From JAFDZV01 sp048594725 (lineage in GTDB: Bacteria > Bacteroidota > Ignavibacteria > OLB7): a DNA stretch of 64,000 bases. The position numbers and the translations under genes were made by a program. Shown here one piece after another: positions 52,356-61,100 of the stretch (the first letter of the stretch is position 1; each line of letters opens with the position of its first letter). Where the stretch lies: assembly GCA_048594725.1 (NCBI GenBank), contig JBMDXA010000032.1:1-64000 (forward strand), given 5' to 3'. Under the pieces are notes generated by a model, which saw nothing but the letters and a program-made list of their open reading frames with translations, searched no databases and was not told where the DNA came from.

Positions 52356-54041
52356 GTGAAACATCAACAACATCTTCTCTCGGCCGAATCTTCCCTGCGG
52401 AGTCTTCGCCGAGTTTTCTTTTGCGCATTCTGGTCGGTAGCACTTCTCGCCGCCGGGCCGCTTCTGCAGGCACAGCCGGTGGGGCTGCCGGGAGAGGGGC
52501 CACGCTATCCGGGAACCACCGGCCAGCCGCTCCCGTACGATACCTCCGCGCTGCGCGAAGCACGCGAGCGCACCCTGGAATCGGCCGGGCTGCTGGAAGG
52601 GCCGATCGATCCGGCGGAGTACCGGGTGGGCCCGAACGACCAGCTCACCGTCGGCATTCCCATCTCCACCTACATCCAGCACGATCTCATCGTAACGCCC
52701 GATGCCAAGGTGGTGATTCCACGCGTGGGAGAGGTCAACCTCCGCGGCCGCACCCTGGCCGAGGCCAAGACGCTGATCGGCGATGCGGTGGGGCGGGTCT
52801 TCCGCGTGGGGGATGTATCGGTATCGCTGAAGAAGATGCGGCAGTTCAAGGTGAGCCTGATCGGCGCGGTGATCCGTCCCGGAACCGTTGTCGCCACTCC
52901 CACCACACGGGTGTCGGAGGTGATCGACCTGGGAGGGGGAGCCAGCACGGTCTCCTCGAAACGCTCCATCATGCTGCGCCGTGCGGGGAAGGTGATCGAG
53001 GTGGATCTGCTGCCGTATTACGCGCGCGGCGATCTGAGCGCCAACCCCTATGTGGAGGGGGGAGATGTGATCCAGGTGGGGGTGCAGGACGAGAAAAATG
53101 TGATAGCGATCTATGGCGCCGTGCAGCGTCCCGGCGAGTTCGCCTACCGCGCCGGTGATTCCATCTCCTCGCTTATCGGGTACGCTCTCGGCTTCACCGC
53201 CGATGCGCTGATCGATTCGGTGCAGGTGGTGAGCGTCAATGCGCGCGGGGATACGCTGGATCGTTCGCTGTTCACGGCGCTGCCGGATGGGCGCATCATC
53301 GGCGACCGCCCGCTGCGCGCCGGCGACCGTGTGTTCGTGCGCCGCATCCCGGAATATCTGAACACCAACCAGGCGGTGGTGGCCGGCGAGGTTCGCTATC
53401 CCGGGGTCTACCCGATAGAGCCGGGACGCACCAAGCTGCGCGATCTGATCGAGAGCGCCGGCGGCTTCACCGGCAACGCCTCCGTCCCGGATGCCATGCT
53501 GATCCGCCGCAAGGTGTTGCAGGAGCGCGACCCGAAGTTCGATCTCATCATGCAGATCGATCCGGAGAAGAGGAGCCCGGAGGATATCAGCTACCTCCGC
53601 GTGAAATCCACGGAGCGCCCCGGCGTGATGACCGTGGATATCGATGCCCTCATGGCCGGCCGCGAAACCGAGAATATCGTCCTTACTGACGAGGACTCGC
53701 TCTATGTGCCGGCCCGCAAGGACTTCATCAAGGTGACCGGCAAGGTGAAGAATCCGGGGAACGTCACCTTCAACTCCGGCACCAGCTACGAGCATTATCT
53801 GGAGATGGCCGGCGGCTACGGCTGGCGCGCCGATGAAGGGGAGACCCGCATCATCAAGGGGAACGGCGATACGTTCCTGGCCTCCAGCGAAAGCAACTAC
53901 AGGCTGGAGCCGGGAGATACGATCTTCGTTCCGGAGGAGGGGGAGAGCAACTTCTGGGCTGGCTTCACCACCGTCATCACGGTGCTGGCGCAGATCGGTA
54001 CCATCGTGGCGGTTGTGGTAAGCATACGAGCGTCGAACTGA
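52356..54041 (+). CDS. SLBB-domain polysaccharide export protein (Wza-like)
   Basis: About 561 aa. I choose the GTG at 52356, because the signal peptide (FFCAFWSVALLAAGPLLQAQ) follows and upstream sequence is not protein-like. A Poly_export domain (YRVGPNDQLTVGIPI, VVIPRVGEVNLRGRTLAEA) is followed by four SLBB domains: VSLIGAVIRPGTVVA, IAIYGAVQRPGEFAY, AVVAGEVRYPGVYPI and IKVTGKVKNPGNVTF. A C-terminal hydrophobic segment (VITVLAQIGTIVAVVVSI) ends the protein. It is predicted to form the outer-membrane or periplasmic export channel of a surface polysaccharide. It heads the locus with Wzz, GT4 and Wzy-like genes. Confidence 0.9.
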   Translation: MKHQQHLLSAESSLRSLRRVFFCAFWSVALLAAGPLLQAQPVGLPGEGPRYPGTTGQPLPYDTSALREARERTLESAGLLEGPIDPAEYRVGPNDQLTVGIPISTYIQHDLIVTPDAKVVIPRVGEVNLRGRTLAEAKTLIGDAVGRVFRVGDVSVSLKKMRQFKVSLIGAVIRPGTVVATPTTRVSEVIDLGGGASTVSSKRSIMLRRAGKVIEVDLLPYYARGDLSANPYVEGGDVIQVGVQDEKNVIAIYGAVQRPGEFAYRAGDSISSLIGYALGFTADALIDSVQVVSVNARGDTLDRSLFTALPDGRIIGDRPLRAGDRVFVRRIPEYLNTNQAVVAGEVRYPGVYPIEPGRTKLRDLIESAGGFTGNASVPDAMLIRRKVLQERDPKFDLIMQIDPEKRSPEDISYLRVKSTERPGVMTVDIDALMAGRETENIVLTDEDSLYVPARKDFIKVTGKVKNPGNVTFNSGTSYEHYLEMAGGYGWRADEGETRIIKGNGDTFLASSESNYRLEPGDTIFVPEEGESNFWAGFTTVITVLAQIGTIVAVVVSIRASN

Positions 54042-54225
54042 ACGAGCAGGCCGAAGAGGCGAAGAGCCTGGGGGCGCGGAAGTCCGCGGCCCGCAAATCC
54101 GGAGCCGGGGAGAATGAAGCGAGGGGAAGAACCGGAAGAAGAATGAGAATGATCGGGGCGATGGGCGGGCCTCCGTTTTTTGCTGCTGCCCTGGCCTGTC
54201 CTGCACTCCAAGAGAGGAACGTTTC

Positions 54226-55506
54226 ATGATGAGATCTGATGAACAGCTCCATAGCAACGGCGGCCGCCCGGTGATCGAACCGGATGCGCCCCCGCGTGCG
54301 CATGCATCCGATTACACCAGGGTGCTGGCGCGCTATCGCTGGTTTCTGATACTGTTCGTGATCGGCGGCGGCATCCTGGCCGGCATCTACTTCTCGGTTG
54401 CCCGGCAGAGCTTCACCGCCGGCGCCACACTGCTTCCGCCGGACAAATCGCAGGGGGTGAATATCGCCGCCCTGATGCAGAGCGGCAGCATGCTGGACTT
54501 CGCGGGGCTGAGCGAGAATTCCTCTGCCGAGACCTTCGCGCGCATCCTCCAGAGCCGCACCCTCGCCGACAGCCTTATCACCCGCCTGGATCTGATGAAG
54601 CGGCTGAACCTGGAATCCGGCGACCGCGCGCTCGCCATCGAGGAGGTGCTCGGGAATCTGTCCGTCACCGCCGACCGCCAGGGCTTCGTGGATGTTACCT
54701 ATACCGTCAAGACCGGATTTCTCCCCAGCGACGCGGAGCAGCGGCAGGCCGCCGAGCTTTCCGCGAAGGTGGTCAACAACGCCATGGAGGTGCTGGACAA
54801 GCTCAACCAGCAGAAATCGGTCACCAAGGCGCGCCGCTCCCGCCAGTTCATCGGCGAGATGAAGGGGATCAAGCGGGCCGAGCTGGATTCGGTGCAGCGG
54901 GAGCTGCTGCTGTTCCAGCAGAAGAACAAGGTGATAGCGCTCGACAAGCAGCTGGAGGCATCGGTCACCGGGCTGGTGGAGATCCAGTCGGAGATTCAGA
55001 AGCGGGAGCTGGAGCTTACGATGCTGCGCCAGGATCTGAACCCGGATGCCCGGCTGGTGGAGAATATGCAGCGGCAACTGGCCGAACTCCGCTCGCAGAA
55101 GTCGCGCCTGGAAGGGGGGCGGATCGGCGGCGAGGCGCTGGCGATCCCACTCAGCGGCGTTCCCGATCTTACCCGCCAGTTCGCCAATCTGAAGCTGAAC
55201 CTGGAGGTCGCCACCGAGATCTATACCTACCTGGAGGCGCAGTACAACCAGGAGCAGATCCAGGAGGCGCGCGAGCTCCCGACCGTGTCGGTGATGGACT
55301 ACGCGGCCCCGCCGGTGCGCCGCTCGGCGCCGAAGCGCGCCCTGATGGTGGCCGTTTCGGTGGCGGCGCTCGCGGTGGTGGGATTGCTGATGGTATTCAT
55401 CTACGACACCTCCCGGCGGCACTGGCGGGGGCCGGGGCCGGCCAGGCAGGAGATCCCCGCAGGAGCGCCGAAACACTATTCCCGTACCGATCTGGATCGT
55501 AGCTGA
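54226..55506 (+). CDS. Wzz/chain-length determinant-type inner-membrane protein
   Basis: A 426-aa protein with two transmembrane helices: about 37-55 (WFLILFVIGGGILAGIYF) and about 366-388 (LMVAVSVAALAVVGLLMVFI). Between them is a periplasmic alpha-rich domain with a long coiled coil (ELDSVQRELLLFQQKNKVIA, EIQKRELELTMLRQDL). The region before the second helix (SVMDYAAPPVRRSAPKRALM) contains the proline-rich motif of polysaccharide co-polymerases. No tyrosine-kinase domain follows. It controls chain length or couples polymerisation to export. The stop overlaps the next start (TGATG). Confidence 0.88.
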   Translation: MMRSDEQLHSNGGRPVIEPDAPPRAHASDYTRVLARYRWFLILFVIGGGILAGIYFSVARQSFTAGATLLPPDKSQGVNIAALMQSGSMLDFAGLSENSSAETFARILQSRTLADSLITRLDLMKRLNLESGDRALAIEEVLGNLSVTADRQGFVDVTYTVKTGFLPSDAEQRQAAELSAKVVNNAMEVLDKLNQQKSVTKARRSRQFIGEMKGIKRAELDSVQRELLLFQQKNKVIALDKQLEASVTGLVEIQSEIQKRELELTMLRQDLNPDARLVENMQRQLAELRSQKSRLEGGRIGGEALAIPLSGVPDLTRQFANLKLNLEVATEIYTYLEAQYNQEQIQEARELPTVSVMDYAAPPVRRSAPKRALMVAVSVAALAVVGLLMVFIYDTSRRHWRGPGPARQEIPAGAPKHYSRTDLDRS

Positions 55507-56735
55507 TGAACCCGGAGGCCGGAGGGGATGCCGCGCGCCCGGTACCGGAACCGCTTTCGGTGCTGGCTGTCGATAAGGTTGCGGTGCTTAAAAACAACCG
55601 TGTCCGCTACCGGCGGCTGGTTGAGCAGGGAGGGGTGCGCCTGACCGTTCTTTCACCTACCCGCTGGCTGGAAAACTGTGTGATGGAAGCCTACCAGCCG
55701 GATGCCGGCGAGCCGTACCGGACCGTGCTGGGCCGGGTGAGCTGGCCCGGCAAGGAGCTTCTGTCGGTCTATTACAATGGCCTCGTCGCTGCCATGCGCG
55801 CCGCGCGTCCGGATGTGATCCTGATGATGGAGGAGCCGTTCTCGATGTTCGCATTGCAGACCGTTCTGGTGCAGCGCCTGCTGGCGCCCGGAGCCACGGT
55901 GATCTTCTACAACAACAATATCAGTTCCTACCGGCGGTTCCCGTATCGTCTCTCGCTTCTGTATCGTGCCATCTCCGCGCTGGTGTTCCGGATGTCTGAT
56001 ATCGGGCTGTCGGTCAATGAACGGGCCGATGCGGTGCTGGCGGAGTCCTCGTTCCGGGGAGAGCGGAAGGTGCTTTTCTATGGCATCAACGAGTCCGCAT
56101 TTCAGCCGCTACCCGACCGCGAGGCCCGCATCCGCCTGGGCCTGCCGGAAGAGGGGGGCTTGTTTCTGTACGCGGGCCGGCTGCTGGAACAGAAGGGGGT
56201 GCAGGATCTGATCGATGCGTTTGCCCGGCTCTCGGCCGAGCGTCCCGGTTGCCCGCTCCATCTTCTGATCGTGGGAGATGGGGAGTACGGCGAGGCGCTC
56301 CGCGCGAAGGTGCGCGCACTGGGGCTTGAGGGCTCCGTCGAGTTCCGTCCTCCGGTGCCGGTAGAGGAGGTTGCGGTCTACATGAACGCGGCCACCGCAT
56401 TTGTGCTCCCCTCGCGGGGGGCCTGGAACGAGCAGTTCGGGCGGGTGAATGCCGAGGCCATGCTGGTTGGAACCACCGTCATCGGCTCCACCAGCGGCGA
56501 GATACCACGGGTGATCGGCGATGGCGGATTCATCTTCCAGGCCGATGATGCGGAGGATCTGAAACGGACGATGGCCCGTGTGCTGGATGATCCGGACGAG
56601 GCCGGGCGCCGCCGGGCCGTGGGGCGCCAGACCGCTCTGCGCCGCTATTCGGTCGGGGGATTCGTCGATGGCCTCCTGGAGCTGCTGGGGAAGGTCGCCC
56701 GGAAACATCTTCGCAACAAGGAACCGAACGGATGA
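55506..56735 (+). CDS. Glycosyltransferase family 4 protein
   Basis: A 409-aa GT-B glycosyltransferase. The C-terminal domain shows FLYAGRLLEQKGVQDLIDAF, LLIVGDGEYGEALRAKV and the acceptor/donor loop GRVNAEAMLVGTTVIGSTSG (an E-x7-E-like region). The N-terminal domain has KNNRVRYRRLVEQGGVRLTV and DVILMMEEPFSMFA. It adds a sugar to a lipid-linked intermediate of the surface polysaccharide, sugar unknown. It overlaps Wzz upstream and the O-antigen ligase/polymerase-like gene downstream (ATGA). Confidence 0.92.
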   Translation: MNPEAGGDAARPVPEPLSVLAVDKVAVLKNNRVRYRRLVEQGGVRLTVLSPTRWLENCVMEAYQPDAGEPYRTVLGRVSWPGKELLSVYYNGLVAAMRAARPDVILMMEEPFSMFALQTVLVQRLLAPGATVIFYNNNISSYRRFPYRLSLLYRAISALVFRMSDIGLSVNERADAVLAESSFRGERKVLFYGINESAFQPLPDREARIRLGLPEEGGLFLYAGRLLEQKGVQDLIDAFARLSAERPGCPLHLLIVGDGEYGEALRAKVRALGLEGSVEFRPPVPVEEVAVYMNAATAFVLPSRGAWNEQFGRVNAEAMLVGTTVIGSTSGEIPRVIGDGGFIFQADDAEDLKRTMARVLDDPDEAGRRRAVGRQTALRRYSVGGFVDGLLELLGKVARKHLRNKEPNG

Positions 56736-58087
56736 CCCAGATAACCGGAGCGCTCTCACGTATCCCTTCTGCGTCCGATATGCTGCGGCGCTATGCGTCC
56801 GATCCGGTGCGGCTTCTTACGATCGTGCTTTCGACGGTCGTGCTGGGCTACGGCGCCCGCATCGACAATCACTCGCCATTCACCATCCCGTTCCTGGAAT
56901 CTCTCATCGGCGCCAGCATCACCGGTATCGAGTTCATGGTGCTGCTGATTCTGATGCTGGAGATCGTCCGCCGGATGATCCTGGGGGATTACTGGCTGGA
57001 ACGTTCTCCGGTCTCCAGGCCGATGCTCTGGGTGGGCATCATGCTCGGCCTGATCCCGTTTCTGCGGATGCTGCTGGCCGAGAACCGGTTCCGCTACTCG
57101 CTGGAGATCCTGGAGACGCCGGGGCTGGTGATCGCGTTCTTTCTCTGGCTGCTGGTGTTCCGCCGCGAGGATCTGAAACTGATGTTCTGGATGGTGGCTG
57201 TCGCCGGACTGTACAAGGGGATCGAGGGGGTTTCCATCTTCCTGACCGTGGGGCTGGGATGGGGACTGCTTACCGACTGGCGCGATGCGATGCTGCTGGC
57301 GAGCATGATTACCGCCACCTTCTTCGCGTTTGTCATCAAGCCGGAGGGGGATGCAGTCTATGCCAGCATCCGGCGGTTTCTGTTCGCGGTCTTTCCGATA
57401 ACGATGTTCACGTTCATCGGCTCCACGCGCAGATCGTTCGTGCTGGGGGTGGTGGCGGCGATCGTGGTGCTGGCCTTTATGCTGGAGAAGTCGGAGCGGC
57501 GGAAGGTGCTGATGAAGGCTCTGCCGATGACCGTCATCTTCGGCGCGCTGGCGATGGTGCTGATCGGCTCCAGTGCCTTTCTGGATCGTCTGGGAAACAT
57601 CAGCGATCCCACGCAGGAGCATTCGGCCACCTATCGCCTGCTGGAGATCTACAACGTGTCCCATATGATCGTCCAGAAGCCGCTCTTCGGCTGGCCGTTC
57701 GGGGTTCCCTGGCAGAACTTCACCGTGCTGGAGATCGAGAACCTGAGCCCGGTGGTTCCTCATAACACCTATCTCTATGTGCTGTGGCGCGGTGGCGTCG
57801 TCGGCCTGGTATTCTGGCTCTGGTTTCTGGTGGCGATGTTCCGCATGCACCGGCGCACCATCCGGGCCGCCGCAACCCCCTTTGCCCGGTTCCTGGCGTT
57901 CTGGCTTGCTTCTGCCACTCTTGCGGTGACCGTGGCCGGCTTCACCATGTCGATCGGTGCGGGGCGCCTGAAATATTTCTACCCCTTTCTGGTGGTGATG
58001 ACCAGCTATCTGCCGGGGGCCTGGCCCCGGCTCAGGGAGAAATTTTCCCCTTCCGCTCCCGGGCCGAATGTGCTTGACAACGCCTGA
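56732..58087 (+). CDS. O-antigen ligase/polymerase-like (WaaL/Wzy) membrane protein
   Basis: A 451-aa polytopic membrane protein with about 10-12 helices (FMVLLILMLEIVRRMI, LVIAFFLWLLVFRRED, MFTFIGSTRRSFVLGVVAAI). The ligase/polymerase family signature is a long periplasmic loop followed by VPHNTYLYVLWRGGVVGLVF, with RSFVLGVV before it. It either polymerises repeat units (Wzy) or transfers the chain to lipid A or another acceptor (WaaL); sequence alone does not decide. It ends the polysaccharide set, 74 nt before the C25 peptidase start. Confidence 0.87.
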   Translation: MTQITGALSRIPSASDMLRRYASDPVRLLTIVLSTVVLGYGARIDNHSPFTIPFLESLIGASITGIEFMVLLILMLEIVRRMILGDYWLERSPVSRPMLWVGIMLGLIPFLRMLLAENRFRYSLEILETPGLVIAFFLWLLVFRREDLKLMFWMVAVAGLYKGIEGVSIFLTVGLGWGLLTDWRDAMLLASMITATFFAFVIKPEGDAVYASIRRFLFAVFPITMFTFIGSTRRSFVLGVVAAIVVLAFMLEKSERRKVLMKALPMTVIFGALAMVLIGSSAFLDRLGNISDPTQEHSATYRLLEIYNVSHMIVQKPLFGWPFGVPWQNFTVLEIENLSPVVPHNTYLYVLWRGGVVGLVFWLWFLVAMFRMHRRTIRAAATPFARFLAFWLASATLAVTVAGFTMSIGAGRLKYFYPFLVVMTSYLPGAWPRLREKFSPSAPGPNVLDNA

Positions 58088-58161
58088 CGCCGCCAACATC
58101 TTGGCCCCCGCTTCGTCCTTGTAGCGCAATTCCGCGCCGCACTAATCATTCGTAGAGTTCC

Positions 58162-61100
58162 ATGAAGTTCCGAGCGATTCTACCAGCTCTCCTTCTTGCA
58201 CTTCCCTTGTATGCCCGGGCCCAGCAGCTGGGCGGGGCGCGTCCGGCGGCTCCGGACGGCGCTGCCAGGGTGAGCGTTGTTTCCAGCAACGAGGAGGGGG
58301 TGACCGTGGAGATCTCCGGTCTTCAGGCTCGTGTGATGGATATCGCCGGCGCGCAGAGAGTGGTGCATAATGCCGGGGCGCTCGGCTCCGAGCCGACCGA
58401 TCTGTCGCTTCCGGCGCTCTTTCTTACGCTCGGCGTGCCGCACGATGCCTCCGATTTCCGGGCGTCGGTGTCGGTGACCGGGTTCGATTCCTCCTCGTTC
58501 CGGCTCCGGCCGGGAGGGGAGCTCCCGGCGGCATCCTCCGGCGCTCCCGTCACCGTGGGGCCCTCCTCCACCCATCGCGGGCTCCGTACGGTGATCCTTC
58601 GCTACCAGCCCTTCCGTTTCGCCGGCAGCTCCATCCTTACCGAAAGCTCTGCCCGCATCACTCTTTCATGGAAGAGAGGGCGGGAGCGGATGAAGCAGGG
58701 GCCCGTGGTGCGGGAGGTGGCGTCGGTAGAGGAGACGCTACGCTCGCAGATCCTGAACTACGATGCGGCCAGGATCTGGCGGCAGAAGCCGGTTCCGGCC
58801 TCCGGGCGTACGGCGCTGGCGGCCTCATCGTGGGGGATGGAGCGGAGCATGATCCTGCGGGTCGCCAGGAACGCGGTGTATCGTGCCGGGGGCTCGGAGC
58901 TTGCAGGAAGCGGTGCCGCCGATCTGATCGGCTCGCCGGTCTCCTCGCTCCGCATCCGCAACCGCAGCAACTACATCCGGTTCTACGTGGACGATCGCGC
59001 CGGCGACGGGATCTTCGGCGCCGAGGATGCCATCGAGTTTCATGGCGTGCGCAACCCCAGTAGCGAGGGGCTCTATTTCGATGCGGTCACCGATACCAAC
59101 GCGTATATCCTGAGCTGGAACGGAGGTGCCGGGAGCACGCCGGCGCTGGCCGGACGCTCCGGAACCGGCGATGCGCCCCCTCTTGCCATGTACGATTCCA
59201 CCCTCCATTTCGAGGGGGAGAACATCTATTATCCCGGCCCTTCCTACCCGCTCGGCACACGCTACGGGGGATGGGGGGAGAGCCGGACGATCTACGTCTC
59301 CGACCGTGTGGAGAACGAGCGGTTCTACTGGACGAACATCGCCTACCCGCAGCAGAAGGTGGTGGAGTTCAACTGCTCGCCGGCGTATGCCAACGGCGGA
59401 ACATTCATGCTTCGGGTACGGCTGGTGGGCCTTACCGATGACGCCACGATCCCCTATTACCATAACACGCTCGTCCAGCTGAACGGGATCGATGTGGGAA
59501 CGGTGCTCTTCCCCGGATTCACCGATACCACCGCCGCCTTCGAGATCCCTGCCAGCTATCTGCTCAATGGCCGCAACCGGATGACGCTGGTGCCGCTGGA
59601 ATCCCCCACGCGGCTCACCAAGCCGCTGCTGCCGGATCAGGTGAACCTCGATTACATCCGGATCTCCGGCCGCTGGCTCCCCAGCGCCTGGGATGATGCC
59701 CCCACCGTGCGGCTGGCCGGTGACGGGGCGCAGCGCGTCTCCGTGGCGGGGCTTACCTCGCCGGTCTCGCTGGCCGTTTCCGGAAGCTCCCGCGCGCCGG
59801 TCTCCGGCAACGATCGCGGTTTCCTCTTCCGGCTGGCCTCGCGGCAGTTCGAGGTGGGGCTCCGAAGCAATCCCGGTTTCGTGGCGCAGTTCAACGATAC
59901 CGCGGTCTTCAGCCCTCTGAACGGTGCCGGCCTGATGCTGATCGAAGCCGATGGCTCCAGCGGCCGCCTTCTCCGCCAGCGCTTTCTGAACCTCTACGAT
60001 CCTGTCGAACCGAACGCCTTTGCCGCTGCATCCCAGTTTCTGGGAGCGGTGCCGGCGGGGAACATCGTCATCGCCGGGTTTGCCGTGGGTGGCGGCCAGC
60101 AGGGGGAACTTCCGGCGGAGCTGAAGAGCGCCTTTGCGGCGCTTGGCAGCAGCAGGGTGGGGGGGAACAACTTCGTCTCCTCCTGGGCCTTTGCCGCCCG
60201 CAAGGGGGAGCCGGCCACGGCGGTTGAGCGCTATGCCACATTGGATGAGAGCAATCGCGGGGTGACGCTCGATGCGTTCATTCCCGCGCCGAACGGCGAT
60301 CGCTATCGCGCCATCGTTACCCTTGAAGGGAATGCGGGCGAGGAGTTTCAGATGAGCGCGCCGGCCTCGCCGGGGCTCCGGTTCCATGCCGGGGACGATC
60401 TGCTGAGCACCGGCAACCAGGCGTCGATGCTGGTGGTGACTCATCCGGCGTTCAGCGCCGCCGCCAATCGCCTCGCCGAACACCGCGCCCGCCACAGCCT
60501 CCTTACCGGCGACTCGCTTACCGTGCGTGTGGTGGATGTGGAGCGTATCTACGACGAGTTCAACGACGGCATCAAGTCGCCGGTGGCGATACGCCGATTC
60601 CTCCAGTATGCCGATTCCAACTGGGCGCAGCCCAGCCCCGCGTATGTGCTTCTGTTCGGCGATGCCTCGTGGGACCCCCAGCGGCGGCTCCCCAGCTCCG
60701 CGATGATCGATTACATCCCTACCAACGGCATCCCCTCCAACGACTACATGTTCACCGTGCCGTTCAACGATCCCACGCTACCGTGGCAGCAGTTCATCGG
60801 CCGCATTCCCGCCACCACTGCGGCCGATGCCGATGGGGTGGTGGATAAGATCGTGGAGTACGACACGCTCCCGCCGGCCGCCTGGAACAAGCGCTTCGCC
60901 TTTATGGCCGGCGGTTCCAGCCGCCAGCAGGTGAACGATCACCGTGAGCGGGACCGTGGGTATGCCTCGTATGTGATGAGCCCCAGCTTCCAGGGTGATA
61001 CGGTGACCATCTGGCGTACCACCAAGGATGAGGATCTTCCGATGCCCGATGCCAAGGATGCCGACTGGGCTCGCGCGGAGATCAACAAGGGTGCCCTCTG